Below, piece after piece: positions 48,521 to 58,333 of a DNA stretch of 64,000 nt. Within the stretch, counting starts at the first letter, position 1; each line of letters begins with the position of its first letter. This DNA comes from Massilia sp. Se16.2.3 (GTDB lineage Bacteria; Pseudomonadota; Gammaproteobacteria; Burkholderiales; Burkholderiaceae_D). The stretch spans positions 3,286,001 to 3,350,000 of the forward strand of contig NZ_CP050451.1 of assembly GCF_014171595.1 (NCBI RefSeq), in the 5' to 3' direction. Below the pieces are notes generated by a model. It made no database searches. It had not been told where the DNA came from and saw nothing but the letters and a program-made list of their open reading frames with translations. Position numbers and translations under genes: made by a program.

Positions 48521-48553
48521 CGTCTGTTGGTTTCAAAAGATTGTTGACGGAAG

Positions 48554-49486
48554 TTAATAAGCTGGGCCGCCCTGCTGTTTAATTTCCGTTCGCCAATAAT
48601 CAGGCTGGGCATAGGCCCGCCGGAGAAAGTCGACGAAGGCGCGGATACGCAGCGGCAGGTGGCGCCGCTGGGCAAATACGGCATGGATGTCGTTGCCTGG
48701 CGCCGCGTATCCGTCGAGCACCGTCACCAGTTCGCCCGACTCGATTTGCGCGGCGACTTCCCACATCGAACGCCATGCCAGGCCGCGGCCCCTCAAAGCC
48801 CATTCGTGCAGCACGGCGCCGTCGTTGCACACCATATTGCCGGCCACCCGCAGCGTCACCGTCTTGTTATTCTCGCGAAAGGTCCAGCCGCGCTGGCTGC
48901 CTTCGCTGCTGATCGCCAGGCAATTGTGGCGCGCCAGGTCGGCCAGCGTGACGGGCGTGCCATGACGCTTCAGGTAGCCCGGCGCTGCCACCACCACCCG
49001 CGCATTGTCGGCGAGCTTGACGCCGACCAGGTTCGAGTCGCCCAGGCTGGCGATGCGAATCGCCACATCGATGCCTTCACCGACGACGTCGACGACGCGG
49101 TCGTTCAGGTTGAGGTTGACGGTCACGTCGCGATGTTCGGCAAGGAAGGAGGGCAGCAGGGGTGCCACATGCTGGCGCCCGAACCCGGCCGGAGCCGATA
49201 CGAGCAGGTGGCCACGTGCATGGGCGCTGCGTTCCGACACTGCGGTTTCGGCGTCTTCCAGTTCGCCCAGGATGCGCTGGCAATCCTCGAGAAAGGCCGC
49301 GCCTTCATCGGTCAGTACCAGGCGCCGGGTCGTTCGCTGCAGCAGCTTGACGCCGAGCCTGCTCTCGAGGGAGTCGAGGCGCCGGCCGATCATTGCCGGG
49401 GCGATGCCTTCAGCCCGTGCCGCGGCCGACAAGCTGCCGCGCGCCGCCACCTCGACGAAGGTGGAGATCTCCTTGAACTTGCCCAT
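48554..49486 (-). CDS. LysR family transcriptional regulator
   Basis: A 310-aa regulator with the LysR N-terminal winged helix-turn-helix (FVEVAARGSLSAAARAEGIA, IGRRLDSLESRLGVKLLQRTTRRL) and a C-terminal effector-binding domain from about residue 90. It is transcribed divergently from the malate synthase gene aceB across 159 bases, so control of aceB and of itself is likely. A perfect inverted repeat lies 11 bases before its start codon. The effector is unknown, and a two-carbon or glyoxylate-related metabolite would be a natural guess. Confidence 0.88.
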   Translation of the reverse strand: MGKFKEISTFVEVAARGSLSAAARAEGIAPAMIGRRLDSLESRLGVKLLQRTTRRLVLTDEGAAFLEDCQRILGELEDAETAVSERSAHARGHLLVSAPAGFGRQHVAPLLPSFLAEHRDVTVNLNLNDRVVDVVGEGIDVAIRIASLGDSNLVGVKLADNARVVVAAPGYLKRHGTPVTLADLARHNCLAISSEGSQRGWTFRENNKTVTLRVAGNMVCNDGAVLHEWALRGRGLAWRSMWEVAAQIESGELVTVLDGYAAPGNDIHAVFAQRRHLPLRIRAFVDFLRRAYAQPDYWRTEIKQQGGPAY

Positions 49487-49496
49487 GGTCTTGCCT

Positions 49497-49521
49497 CATC
49501 TGTGACAAATACGCACAGATG
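49497..49521. promoter_or_regulatory. Inverted repeat, probable LysR-type operator between lysR and aceB
   Basis: A perfect eight-base inverted repeat, CATCTGTG and CACAGATG, with nine bases between, fits the T-N11-A pattern of LysR-type sites. It is close to the regulator start codon, the usual place for an autoregulatory site, and about 125 bases before aceB. Confidence 0.6.
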
Positions 49522-49645
49522 ATGTGCATAAATGTATCGTTTAGCTACTTTCTGTTGACTATACTTGATGATATGACAAACGCCAAGCTTGCCTCTGCCC
49601 GGCGTTCGCGACACGATTTTTGACATCACAGCAAGGAGTTTCACC

Positions 49646-51235
49646 ATGACCATCGCTCTCCCACCAGGACTCGACATCCGCGCCGAGATCAAGCCAGGCT
49701 ACGAACAGATCCTCACGCCCGAAGCGCTCGCGCTTGTCGCCAGCCTGACGCGCCAGTTCGAGCCTCGCCGCCAGGAACTGCTCGCCGCCCGCGTCGAACG
49801 CGCGCGCCGGCTCGATGCCGGTGAGCGTCCGGATTTTCTGCCGGAAACCGCGCACATCCGCGCCGGCGACTGGACCATCGCGCCCATCCCGCAGGCACTG
49901 GAATGCCGCCGCGTCGAGATTACCGGACCGGTCGAGCGCAAGATGGTCATCAATGCGCTGAACTCCGGTGCCGACAGCTACATGACGGACTTCGAGGATT
50001 CGAATTCGCCCAACTGGGACAACCAGATCACGGGCCAGATCAACATGGTCGATGCCGTGCGCCGCACGATTTCGCTCGAGCAGAACGGCAAGACCTACAA
50101 GCTGGGCGACAAGGTCGCGACACTGGTCGTGCGTCCGCGCGGCTGGCACCTGGACGAAAAGCACGTGCTGGTCGACGGCAAGCGCGTCTCGGGCGGCATC
50201 TTCGACTTCGCGCTGTTCATGTTCCATAACGCAAAGGAACAGCTGGCGCGGGGCGCCGGGCCATACTTCTACCTGCCGAAGATGGAATCGCACCTGGAAG
50301 CGCGCCTGTGGAACGACATCTTCATCGCCACCCAGGAAGCGCTCGGCCTGCCGCGCGGAACGATCAAGGCAACGGTGCTGATCGAAACCATCCTGGCCGC
50401 CTTCGAGATGGACGAGATCCTGTACGAGCTGCGTGAACACAGCGCTGGCCTGAACGCGGGCCGCTGGGATTACATCTTCTCGTGCATCAAGAAGTTCAAG
50501 CTGGACAAGGACTTCTGCCTGGCCGACCGCCCGAAGGTGACGATGACCTCGCCCTTCATGCGCGCCTACGCCCTGTTGCTGCTCAAGACATGCCACAAGC
50601 GCGGTGCGCCGGCCATCGGCGGCATGTCGGCCCTGATTCCGATCAAGAACGATCCGGAGAAAAATGAGGTCGCGATGGGTGGCGTGCGTAACGACAAGGC
50701 GCGTGACGCCAGCGACGGTTACGACGGCGGCTGGGTTGCGCATCCCGGCCTGGTCGAACTGGCGATGACGGAATTCAAGAAGGTGCTGGGCGACAAGCCG
50801 AACCAGATCGAGAAACAGCGTCCGGACGTGGAGGTGACTGCCGAGCAGCTGCTCGACTTCAAGCCGGAGACGCCGATCACCGAAGCGGGACTGCGCTACA
50901 ACATTAACGTCGGCATCCATTACCTTGGCGCCTGGCTGGCAGGCAATGGCTGCGTGCCGATCCACAACCTGATGGAAGACGCGGCGACCGCGGAGATCAG
51001 CCGCTCCCAGGTCTGGCAATGGATCCGCTCGCCGAAGGGCGTGCTCGAGGACGGCCGCAAGGTCACGGCCGAGATGGTGCGGGCGATGATCGGGGAAGAG
51101 CTGGTCAAGGTGAAGGGGGACGCGCCGAACGGCGACAACCCGAGCTACGCGCGCGCGGCCGTCATCTTCGAGGAAATGTCGACGTCCGAGCAGTTTGCCG
51201 AGTTCCTGACGCTGCCGCTGTACGAAGAAATCTGA
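49646..51235 (+). CDS. aceB: Malate synthase A
   Basis: Condenses glyoxylate and acetyl-CoA to malate in the glyoxylate bypass. The 529-aa length is that of the A isoform. Conserved stretches are [38 protein letters not shown], the signature [40 protein letters not shown] and [16 protein letters not shown] 49646 is supported by AAGGAG nine bases upstream. Isocitrate lyase is not in the window. It is followed by a terminator. Confidence 0.97.
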   Translation: MTIALPPGLDIRAEIKPGYEQILTPEALALVASLTRQFEPRRQELLAARVERARRLDAGERPDFLPETAHIRAGDWTIAPIPQALECRRVEITGPVERKMVINALNSGADSYMTDFEDSNSPNWDNQITGQINMVDAVRRTISLEQNGKTYKLGDKVATLVVRPRGWHLDEKHVLVDGKRVSGGIFDFALFMFHNAKEQLARGAGPYFYLPKMESHLEARLWNDIFIATQEALGLPRGTIKATVLIETILAAFEMDEILYELREHSAGLNAGRWDYIFSCIKKFKLDKDFCLADRPKVTMTSPFMRAYALLLLKTCHKRGAPAIGGMSALIPIKNDPEKNEVAMGGVRNDKARDASDGYDGGWVAHPGLVELAMTEFKKVLGDKPNQIEKQRPDVEVTAEQLLDFKPETPITEAGLRYNINVGIHYLGAWLAGNGCVPIHNLMEDAATAEISRSQVWQWIRSPKGVLEDGRKVTAEMVRAMIGEELVKVKGDAPNGDNPSYARAAVIFEEMSTSEQFAEFLTLPLYEEI

Positions 51236-51257
51236 GTCGCCCCCTTGGCGCGAAATG

Positions 51258-51285
51258 ACGCCGTCCTCCGGGCGGCGTTTTTTTT
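51258..51285 (+). terminator. Rho-independent terminator of aceB
   Basis: Nine-base stem ACGCCGTCC / GGGCGGCGT with one G-T wobble and a three-base loop, followed by eight T, 22 bases after the aceB stop. Confidence 0.85.
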
Positions 51286-51467
51286 GCTGCGCCATTGGGC
51301 TCGACCAGCCTGCTGCGCCCGGGCGCCAGGATACCCGGCAGTTCCGTAAAAACGTAACTAACCAACGGGAAGCGCACTGCGACAAGCAATGCGCGGCTGC
51401 GCACGCGCCAGGGCGAGGCCAGCAAAATGGGGGGGCAGGGTATTCGCGCGAGCCTGGCGCTGCTGGT

Positions 51468-52307
51468 TCAGAACACGTTTTTCCACTCGCGCAGGACGGC
51501 AAACGCCTCTACCGGCGCGGCGCCTTCGCCTAGCTTGCCGGCCGCCACCAGCGATGCCACGATCGCAGGATCGCGGTAGCGCAGGAAGGGATTCGTGCTG
51601 CGTTCCAGGCCGATGCTCGAGGGCACCGTCGGCAGGCCTGCCGCACGTTTCGCGCTCTCGTCGCGCATGCGTAGCGCCAGCGCCGCGTTGTCCGGATCCA
51701 CGGCCTGGGCAAATCGCAGGTTGGACAAGGTGTATTCGTGTGCGCAGTAGACTTCAGTATCGCCGGGCAGGCGTGCGAGCTTGTCCAGCGACGCCGCCAT
51801 CTGCGCCGGCGTGCCTTCGAACAGGCGGCCGCAGCCGCCGGCGAACAGCGTATCCCCGCAGAACAGCCAATGCAGCCCTGGCGTGCGCCGCACATAGGCG
51901 ATATGGCCCAGGGTATGTCCAGGCACCTCGAGCACTTCCAGTTCCAGGTCCAGCCCCGGCACGACCACGCGGTCGCCTTCGCCCAGCGGGTGCTTCACTT
52001 CGTCGATGCCATCGTTGCGGGGGCCGTACACCGGAACCGGAAAGCGCGCCAGCAGATCGCGCACGCCCCCGATATGGTCAGCATGATGATGGGTGAGTAG
52101 AATGGCGGTGAGGCGCAGGCCGTGGTCGGCGAGGCTGGCAAGGATGGGGCCGCTGTCGCCGGGGTCGACCGCCGCGGCATGCACGCCGTCGTGGATCAGC
52201 CAAAGGTAATTATCCTTGAACGCAGGTACGGTCAGGACAGTCAAATCGTTACGACTGCCGGCAGGGAGGGCGTCGCGTCCAGCTGCGTTGCCTGGGGGAG
52301 GGGTCAT
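51468..52307 (-). CDS. gloB: Hydroxyacylglutathione hydrolase (glyoxalase II)
   Basis: Hydrolyses S-lactoylglutathione to lactate and glutathione, finishing methylglyoxal detoxification. The metallo-beta-lactamase motif [12 protein letters not shown] binds the two metals, and [30 protein letters not shown] and [15 protein letters not shown] are typical GloB stretches. The C-terminal glutathione-binding part has [12 protein letters not shown] 52307 is chosen, giving 279 aa with a 20-residue N-terminal extension before [17 protein letters not shown]. It diverges from the methyltransferase gene, as gloB and yafS do in E. coli. Confidence 0.93.
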   Translation of the reverse strand: MTPPPGNAAGRDALPAGSRNDLTVLTVPAFKDNYLWLIHDGVHAAAVDPGDSGPILASLADHGLRLTAILLTHHHADHIGGVRDLLARFPVPVYGPRNDGIDEVKHPLGEGDRVVVPGLDLELEVLEVPGHTLGHIAYVRRTPGLHWLFCGDTLFAGGCGRLFEGTPAQMAASLDKLARLPGDTEVYCAHEYTLSNLRFAQAVDPDNAALALRMRDESAKRAAGLPTVPSSIGLERSTNPFLRYRDPAIVASLVAAGKLGEGAAPVEAFAVLREWKNVF

Positions 52308-52330
52308 GGGTTCCACGCAAAAGGAGTGTG

Positions 52331-53113
52331 ATGGATAGCGCTGCATCGGAAAAATCCATTATAGCGCTCGACGAATGGCTGCTTTCGCCGGCGGGTGCCT
52401 ACGTGCGCGCTTTCGAACAAGCCTGCCTCGACGAGCTGACGGCCGACATCTTCGGCTTCAATGCCGTGCAAATCGGCGTGCCGCAAATCGATGCGCTTGC
52501 CGCCAACCGCATGCCCAACAAATGGCAGGCGGCCACGCGCACGTCCACCTTCGACGAACTCGAATTTGCCGCCAGCGGCAAGCAGATCGCGGTCGCACTG
52601 GATTTCTCGGAATTGCCATTTGCCTCGCAAAGCCTGGATTTGGTGGTGCTGCCGCACGTCCTGGAATTTGCGGCCGAGCCCCACCAGGTACTGCGCGAGG
52701 TCGAACGCGTGCTCATCCCCGAAGGGCAAGTCATCATTTGCGGCTTCAATCCGGCCAGCCTGTGGGGCATGCGCCAGGGGCTGGGCAAGGTAACGCGCAG
52801 CGGCTACCTGCCGTCGGCGGGCGAATTCATCTCTATGCCGCGCATGAAAGACTGGTTAAAATTGTTGAATCTTGGCGTAACGCGCAGCCATTTCGGCTGC
52901 TACGCGCCACCGTTTCGCACGGCACAGTGGCTCAACCGTTTCACCATGATGGAAGGGGCGGGTCAACGCTGGTGGCCCTATCTCGGTGCCGTCTACATCG
53001 TGCACGCGATCAAGCGCGTGAAAGGCATGCACCTGATCGGGCCGGCGTGGAACAAGAAAACAAGCCGGGCGCCGCAGGCGGTGCCGGCGACGAATCGGCA
53101 TCATCGAAAATAA
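52331..53113 (+). CDS. Class I SAM-dependent methyltransferase, YafS-like
   Basis: A 260-aa methyltransferase of the Methyltransf_11 type. The SAM-binding core is atypical at the N-terminus, and [20 protein letters not shown] followed by [20 protein letters not shown] is the clear part. ATG 52331 follows AAGGAG closely. The neighbours gloB, rnhA and dnaQ are the same as for yafS in E. coli, which supports orthology. Its substrate is unknown to me. Confidence 0.8.
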   Translation: MDSAASEKSIIALDEWLLSPAGAYVRAFEQACLDELTADIFGFNAVQIGVPQIDALAANRMPNKWQAATRTSTFDELEFAASGKQIAVALDFSELPFASQSLDLVVLPHVLEFAAEPHQVLREVERVLIPEGQVIICGFNPASLWGMRQGLGKVTRSGYLPSAGEFISMPRMKDWLKLLNLGVTRSHFGCYAPPFRTAQWLNRFTMMEGAGQRWWPYLGAVYIVHAIKRVKGMHLIGPAWNKKTSRAPQAVPATNRHHRK

Positions 53114-53137
53114 TTGGAACAGGAAAGACCAGGCGGC

Positions 53138-53575
53138 ATGACGAAAGTGGAAATTTTTACCGATGGCGCTTGCAAGGGCAATCCCGGCGCCGGCGGTTGG
53201 GGCGCGCTGCTGGTCGCTGATGGACACGAGAAAGAAATTTTTGGTGGGGAACCGAACACCACCAATAACCGCATGGAACTGAAGGCCGTGATCGAGGCTC
53301 TTGGCGTGCTGAACCGTCCGTGCGAAGTCGTACTGCACACCGACAGCCAGTATGTGCAGAAGGGGATCTCGGAATGGATCCACGGCTGGAAGGCGCGCGG
53401 CTGGAAGACGGCCGCCAAGGAACCGGTCAAGAACGACGACCTGTGGAAGGCGCTCGACCTGGCCCAGCAGCAGCACGCGGTCGAATGGCGCTGGGTGCGC
53501 GGCCACAACGGCCACCCCGGCAACGAGCGCGCCGACGTCCTGGCGAACCGGGGTGTGGCGACCTTGCGTCGTTGA
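53138..53575 (+). CDS. rnhA: Ribonuclease HI
   Basis: Cuts the RNA strand of RNA-DNA hybrids. The 145-aa protein holds all acidic catalytic residues: [49 protein letters not shown] and [17 protein letters not shown]. The usual start [10 protein letters not shown] fixes the ATG at 53138. It lies 24 bases after the methyltransferase gene and 76 before dnaQ. Confidence 0.97.
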   Translation: MTKVEIFTDGACKGNPGAGGWGALLVADGHEKEIFGGEPNTTNNRMELKAVIEALGVLNRPCEVVLHTDSQYVQKGISEWIHGWKARGWKTAAKEPVKNDDLWKALDLAQQQHAVEWRWVRGHNGHPGNERADVLANRGVATLRR

Positions 53576-53651
53576 TTGTCGCATGCATGCGCTATACTGC
53601 TGACTTGCCGCGATTCAATAATTTCGCTCAACTCAGACCACAGTAGACCCC

Positions 53652-54359
53652 ATGCGCCAGATTGTCCTCGATACCGAAACCACCGGCCTGAACCCACGAA
53701 CCGGCGACCGCGTCATCGAAATCGGCTGCGTCGAGCTGGTCAATCGCACGCTGACCGGCAATAATTTTCACCGCTACATCAATCCCGAGCGCGACTCTGA
53801 CGAGGCCGCGCTCGCGGTCCACGGCCTGACCACAGAATTCCTGAGCGACAAGCCGAAGTTCCACGAAATCGTCGAGGAACTACGCGAGTACATTCAGGGC
53901 GCAGAAGTCATCATCCACAACGCGCCCTTCGACCTGGGCTTCCTGAACCACGAGTTCCAGCGCCTCGGCCTGCCGCCTTTTGTCGAGCATTGCAGCGGTG
54001 TGATCGACACCCTGGTCAACGCCAAGGAAATGCACCCAGGTAAGCGTAACTCGCTGGACGCGCTGTGCGACCGTTACGGCGTCTCGAACGCCCACCGCAA
54101 GCTGCACGGCGCGCTGCTCGACTCCGAGCTGCTGGCGGATGTGTACCTCGCGATGACGCGCGGCCAGAACTCGCTGTCGATGGATGTCGAAGTGGAAGTC
54201 AGCGATGGCGGTGTGCTGCTCGATGCCGTGCCGCTGGGTGATATCCTTGTCCTGCCTGCCGGCCCTGATGAACTGGCGGCGCACGACGAGGTGCTGGCTG
54301 GGCTCGACAAGGGTGTCAAAGGACAGTGTGTTTGGAGAAATTATTCTCTTCAGGGGTGA
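53652..54359 (+). CDS. dnaQ: DNA polymerase III epsilon subunit (proofreading exonuclease)
   Basis: 3'-5' exonuclease of the replicase. The 235-aa protein has Exo I VLDTETTGLNPRTGDRVIEIG, Exo II HNAPFDLGFLNHEFQ and Exo III RKLHGALLDSELLADVYLAM with the catalytic DEDH residues. The C-terminal tail that binds the alpha subunit follows. The -35 box of the downstream tRNA promoter overlaps its stop codon. Confidence 0.96.
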   Translation: MRQIVLDTETTGLNPRTGDRVIEIGCVELVNRTLTGNNFHRYINPERDSDEAALAVHGLTTEFLSDKPKFHEIVEELREYIQGAEVIIHNAPFDLGFLNHEFQRLGLPPFVEHCSGVIDTLVNAKEMHPGKRNSLDALCDRYGVSNAHRKLHGALLDSELLADVYLAMTRGQNSLSMDVEVEVSDGGVLLDAVPLGDILVLPAGPDELAAHDEVLAGLDKGVKGQCVWRNYSLQG

Positions 54360-54384
54360 CGGTAGAGAAATCTTGTGGCATAAT
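54356..54384 (+). promoter_or_regulatory. Promoter of the tRNA-Val gene
   Basis: GTGACG at 54356-54361, overlapping the dnaQ stop, and CATAAT at 54379-54384 with a 17-base spacer. The expected start near 54391 is about eight bases before the tRNA. Confidence 0.55.
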
Positions 54385-54398
54385 ACGCCTCGTTGTCA

Positions 54399-54473
54399 GG
54401 GAGGTTAGCTCAGGGGTAGAGCACTGCATTCACACTGCAGGGGTCGCAAGTTCGAAACTTGCACTTCCCACCA
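54399..54473 (+). tRNA. tRNA-Val (CAC anticodon)
   Basis: A full 75-base cloverleaf. The acceptor GGGAGGT pairs with ACTTCCC (one G-T), the D arm is GCTC/GAGC, the anticodon stem CTGCA/TGCAG encloses TTCACAC with anticodon CAC, and the T arm GCAAG/CTTGC encloses TTCGAAA. The CCA end is encoded. It stands just after dnaQ, where E. coli also has a tRNA gene (aspV). No integrase or att duplication is seen. Confidence 0.95.
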
Positions 54474-54562
54474 GAATTGAGTTTTTCTACACAAGCGCAT
54501 GCGCGCACCAGATCACCGCGGCAAAAAGCTCGCAGGGATGGGGAAAGAAAAGCGAACACAAG

Positions 54563-54590
54563 AGGCCAGCTGGCAAAGCTGGCCTTTTTT
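54563..54590 (+). terminator. Rho-independent terminator after tRNA-Val
   Basis: Perfect nine-base stem AGGCCAGCT / AGCTGGCCT with a five-base loop, followed by T bases to 54590. It lies 90 bases after the tRNA. Confidence 0.85.
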
Positions 54591-54919
54591 GTTTTCGTCG
54601 CCATAAAAAATGGAACCGGTCGCTCGAGCCCCATGTCCACGCTTGCGAATCGTCAATGGCCCGCCGCGTCACGACCAGCTCCGCCACTACTGTTCGCAGC
54701 AAGGCTCTGGCGTCACATAAACCTCATCCAGACGTGGTCGAGAGACCTTCCAGAGCCCGGAGACACCGCCACAGAGGAGGGCAGCTGCGGCGAGATGCCC
54801 GACGGCAGGGACGAGGGCACTGGCCATTGCCGAGCAGACGCGGGGGGAATCGCGATTGTCCGACAGGGCGAGATGCCCTGTCGTTGACGATTAGCCGGCC
54901 AAATCTTTCAGGACACCGG
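54591..54919. other. Gene-free stretch with a strong hairpin near the end of the tad genes
   Basis: No gene is supported on either strand. At 54861-54883 a perfect nine-base stem, CGACAGGGC / GCCCTGTCG with a five-base loop, lies 37 bases beyond the last minus-strand tad gene. It lacks a T run on the minus strand, so it may be a weak terminator or an RNA 3' stabiliser. Confidence 0.5.
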
Positions 54920-55525
54920 TTACGGCGCTTCTCCAGGCATATATCCGAGCGACTCTGCGGTCGTCGTGGTTCTTGCGCGCGGCAGGGGCAGCTTGACGCT
55001 GATCAGTGGGAACATCATCTGGTACTCAACCGGTTCGCACGCGATCGCGGTTCCCGGATTGCAAACCTGTGCCCGGACCAGTCTGATACACGTCGACGCA
55101 TTCGGGTTTGCATCGCAGGTATGGCGGTTTGCCGCGGGATCCGCCGGCAGGAGGCCGGGTTCGATTCTCGTCTCCGTCAGGCTTCCGTCGGCATTGCGTA
55201 CGAGCGCGAGGTAATCGATCCGTACATGCAGGTCGGTAATCGGCGCACCCAGCGGCAGCTCGCCAGGCGCATTACGAAGTACCGAAAAGTAGCGTAGGCG
55301 ATCGAGCTCTGCCGGGTCGCGGAAGTTTGTCGATGCTGCCGCGGTCGCCGCCCGCCGTGTTACCTCCTGGAGCGTGTTGTAGAGATACATGATGCGGGCG
55401 AGCTCGATAATGCCGAACACGAAGGCAAGGAACACGATGACGAGAAGCGCGAATTCAACGGCGGCGACACCGCGCTGGCGCTTCGGCGACGGCATTGTGC
55501 CGAAAGAGCGCTTAGTTACTGACAT
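54920..55525 (-). CDS. TadE/TadG-family minor pilin
   Basis: A 201-aa protein with the TadE N-terminus: a short basic lead (SPKRQRG) then VAAVEFALLVIVFLAFVFGIIELARIMYLYN, a single pilin-like helix with the conserved Glu. The rest would be outside the membrane and has four Cys residues (HTCDANPNASTCIRL, QVCNPG, IACEP) that could form disulfides. ATG 55525 gives MSVTKRSFG. It overlaps the upstream tadE-like gene by 14 bases. Confidence 0.8.
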   Translation of the reverse strand: MSVTKRSFGTMPSPKRQRGVAAVEFALLVIVFLAFVFGIIELARIMYLYNTLQEVTRRAATAAASTNFRDPAELDRLRYFSVLRNAPGELPLGAPITDLHVRIDYLALVRNADGSLTETRIEPGLLPADPAANRHTCDANPNASTCIRLVRAQVCNPGTAIACEPVEYQMMFPLISVKLPLPRARTTTTAESLGYMPGEAP

Positions 55526-56000
55526 AGGGCACCGTGGCGACTGCAGAAACAGACCAGCCATATCGGCCGGTGTCGACAAATCCGAACAGCTGGTCTTTCA
55601 GGCGGAATTGAATGCCGACATCGACGGACTCGGGCAGCGGACCGTCTTCGACGCCGGTGCAGAGGTTGATCATGCCGGTCCCTGAGGTACCACAATGCAA
55701 AATCACCGTGATGCTGCCTTGATCGGGAATGAGTTCGACGAGCTCCCCCCTGATGATTTCCCGGGCGGTGTTTGCGGCCGCTAGCGCCAGGGCTGGGTCA
55801 CGCATTTCCTGTTCGGACACGGTCGACAGGTAGCGTGCGCCGTCCTGTGCGGCTTTCTGGACCACCGTGTAGTGCCAAAAAAAGATGGCAAAGAATAGCG
55901 GGGCCGTAAAAAAGACGACCAGGATCGGCAGCACAAGGGCAAGCTCGACCGCAGCGGCACCATGTTGCCGGTGCGATGGCTTGTTGAGGTATCCGCTCAT
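55512..56000 (-). CDS. TadE-like minor pilin
   Basis: A 162-aa TadE-type protein: HGAAAVELALVLPILVVFFTAPLFF is the pilin-like segment with the Glu, followed by YTVVQKAAQDGARYLSTVSE, a frequent TadE continuation. Two Cys residues (LHCGTSG and NLCTGV) lie in the outer part. Its start overlaps the TadG-like gene, so the three form one coupled unit. It probably takes part in assembling a Flp/Tad pilus. Confidence 0.83.
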   Translation of the reverse strand: MSGYLNKPSHRQHGAAAVELALVLPILVVFFTAPLFFAIFFWHYTVVQKAAQDGARYLSTVSEQEMRDPALALAAANTAREIIRGELVELIPDQGSITVILHCGTSGTGMINLCTGVEDGPLPESVDVGIQFRLKDQLFGFVDTGRYGWSVSAVATVPYVSN

Positions 56001-57607
56001 AGGAAGAGCTCCACTTTGCCGACCAGTGCCGACTCGGGAACCACGCCCGCGAATTCCGCACTGATCTTCGTATTGGTGGCCGGTACGGTCATGAAGAAAC
56101 GCCCTATGCCCAGGACCGTGGCGGTCACATCGGTTCCCGCCGGAACAGGACAGGCGAGCAAGGGGATGTTCAGGACGCGGCGTCCCGTTTGCGATATCGC
56201 CAGGTGGGCGGAAGACGGAGCGCTGTAGTTGCTGCCGCCCGTTGCCTGGTAAGGGGTCGCCGATCCGCCCGGATAGCTGGAAACACCCGGCTTTGGCTTG
56301 TACAAGCTTGCCCAGTCGCCGGTGCCGAATGTGGCGTAGCCCTCCTTCGGTTCCCTGGCGCCGGGCGCGTAAGCGTCATACCTCGCGGCCTTGGCGTACG
56401 ACCACAACACGCCGTAATTGTCGGCGGTCGTGCCGCTAGGCGCCGTGAGCGGATCGGCCACCGTTTCCGCGCGCCCTGCGTCGGTATAGGGCTTGGCCGT
56501 CTGTTCGCCGGTATGGCCCATCCAGGCAACGGTGGCCCGGGCGAAGGACTTGACGTTGTAGTCAGGGGGTGCCCCGTTTGCGTTGCAGTTGCCTGTTGTG
56601 TAGTCATCGAAACGCGAGTTCAGATGATTGAAGAGGGACGCAAGCGGGAATGGCCGGGAAACATGGATCGGCGCGCCCATGACGCCCGGCGCCCAGATTT
56701 TTCCTGCGCACACTGAAGGGCCCACTTTCGAGACGGTCGTGTTCGCGCTCGAGTAGGGCTTTCCAGGCAAGGTGAAGGGGTCGACAACAAAGGTTTCGCC
56801 AGCTGTGCCGTTCGGGTTCAGTGCCATCAGGTCATAGCTGACACCGCGGCGGAATCCGAATTCGACCAGTTCGGCTACCGCGGGGGGACCTGGATTCGTC
56901 CGCAGCGCGCCGGCCGCCGGCGACATCGCGCAAATGGCCAGCGGCGTAAGCTTCAGATTTGCGCGTCCTGCTATTGCACGGTCGGCGATGGTGAAGGACG
57001 CAAGCGCAGGGGAAATCACCCCGGCCATGAAGGTGGTACCGCTCCCTGAGCCGTCCTCGAGGCGGGTCGTGTCGACTTCGACGTAGTAAACACCTGCGGG
57101 CTGGGCTTTTGCGCCTTCGGCGCTGGTCCAGTCGCTGGCGAGAGCCGGCGATTTGCTGAACCGAATCGCCGAGTTCGACCATGTGTACGAACGGCCGTAG
57201 GTGTGACGATAGGTATTTGCGATTGCGGCAGCCTTCGCCATCGCATTGGTCACCCCCGCAGCGGTCCCATCAAGTTGGCCAGCGGCCGCCAGCGCCACCG
57301 CTTTCGCCATGCCATGCAGTTCGGCCTTTCGGTTATACATTTGCCCAAGGTCGATGGCGACAGCGCACATACCGAGCATCACGACCAGGGCACCGCCACA
57401 CATGATGGCGAAGGCGCCATCCTGCCGGCGTGGGGGCAGCCGAAGTGAACCCGGGTGCCACCGCCCGGCGCTGTCGATATGACTAGGTCTTGCCCTTGCC
57501 TGCCCACGCGTGAACATATGCCTGCCTCTCGGTCGCACAACTGGAGCGTCGTCTTGACCGATTTTAGGGGCATCAACTGCTGTGGGATTGATCATGAGCA
57601 ACGACAT
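55997..57607 (-). CDS. TadG-like pilus assembly protein
   Basis: A 536-aa protein with an N-terminal cytoplasmic tail and the Tad/TadG segment RRQDGAFAIMCGGALVVMLGMCAVAIDLGQMYNRKAELHG, of which residues about 66-90 form the membrane helix. Only the N-terminal module is recognisable; no von Willebrand domain is evident in the large outer part, which is rich in Gly, Ser and Tyr. ATG 57607 is used, while 57595 and 57517 are also possible. The motors and secretin (tadABC, rcpA, cpaB) are not in this window. Confidence 0.75.
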   Translation of the reverse strand: MSLLMINPTAVDAPKIGQDDAPVVRPRGRHMFTRGQARARPSHIDSAGRWHPGSLRLPPRRQDGAFAIMCGGALVVMLGMCAVAIDLGQMYNRKAELHGMAKAVALAAAGQLDGTAAGVTNAMAKAAAIANTYRHTYGRSYTWSNSAIRFSKSPALASDWTSAEGAKAQPAGVYYVEVDTTRLEDGSGSGTTFMAGVISPALASFTIADRAIAGRANLKLTPLAICAMSPAAGALRTNPGPPAVAELVEFGFRRGVSYDLMALNPNGTAGETFVVDPFTLPGKPYSSANTTVSKVGPSVCAGKIWAPGVMGAPIHVSRPFPLASLFNHLNSRFDDYTTGNCNANGAPPDYNVKSFARATVAWMGHTGEQTAKPYTDAGRAETVADPLTAPSGTTADNYGVLWSYAKAARYDAYAPGAREPKEGYATFGTGDWASLYKPKPGVSSYPGGSATPYQATGGSNYSAPSSAHLAISQTGRRVLNIPLLACPVPAGTDVTATVLGIGRFFMTVPATNTKISAEFAGVVPESALVGKVELFL

Positions 57608-57782
57608 CGCGTAAGGCGGGCGTTGGCCGATTCAAATTGGCGGGAATTGCTACCGCCAGGATGAACGAGCAACCGCAGCCTCGCCGGAGCGGTGGCCGCC
57701 ACCGCAATGGTGTCGTCATTGACGCCGTGTTGTTGCATACTGAAATGCATACGACACGGCGCCGAGCCGATGCCTCCAGTGC

Positions 57783-58097
57783 TTACCCGACCATCACCTC
57801 GCTGATCTGCATGACCGGCGTCTGGTTCGTGTAGTTGGGGATGTCGGCCATGATGGCCTTCGAGTGCGGACCAAAGCCAGCCTGGAACGCATCGAGCGAA
57901 TCGCAGTACAGGTGGCCCATGGCTATGTAGGGCGTGTTCGCGCCCGGCGCGCCGCCCGGGAGCGCCCTGTCAACCGTGTAGAACTTGCAAGAGTCGCCCA
58001 TCAATTCCTTCACCATCGGCATGTGCCGGTCCCGGTAATAGGTGTCGTCGAAGCGGGCGTCCGGGCCGTTCGGGTACATCACGCTTACTTTGATCAT
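57783..58097 (-). CDS. EthD family protein
   Basis: A 104-aa dimeric alpha/beta barrel protein. MIKVSVMYPNGPDARFDDTYY, RDRHMPMVKELMGD and AMGHLYCDSLDAFQAGF are typical of EthD, first seen beside cytochrome P450 genes for ether degradation. The function of most members is unknown. It diverges from wrbA. Confidence 0.85.
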   Translation of the reverse strand: MIKVSVMYPNGPDARFDDTYYRDRHMPMVKELMGDSCKFYTVDRALPGGAPGANTPYIAMGHLYCDSLDAFQAGFGPHSKAIMADIPNYTNQTPVMQISEVMVG

Positions 58098-58333
58098 CGA
58101 TTGTCTCCCTGTCCTGGTTGGCGCGAGAATGCAGCCTCATCCTGCGCCGGGGGACGGCGCTTTGCAAGTCGGCGTGGGTAAGTCGAAGATGCCTGCGCAT
58201 GCGCCGGCTGAGCCGTGGCGCGAGCCGCGCGAGCACCGATGGGCGATCGGCGTAGCATGGGCGCGACCCGCCGCGCAGCAGGCGCGGCGGCGCATCCCCT
58301 ACCGCTTCCACCCCATTGTCAAAGGAGAATCGC

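Noticed and set aside
54399..54590. tRNA-Val as an integration site of a genomic island
   Set aside because: No integrase, no repeated tRNA 3' end nearby, and the gene order beside it is the conserved rnhA-dnaQ-tRNA arrangement.
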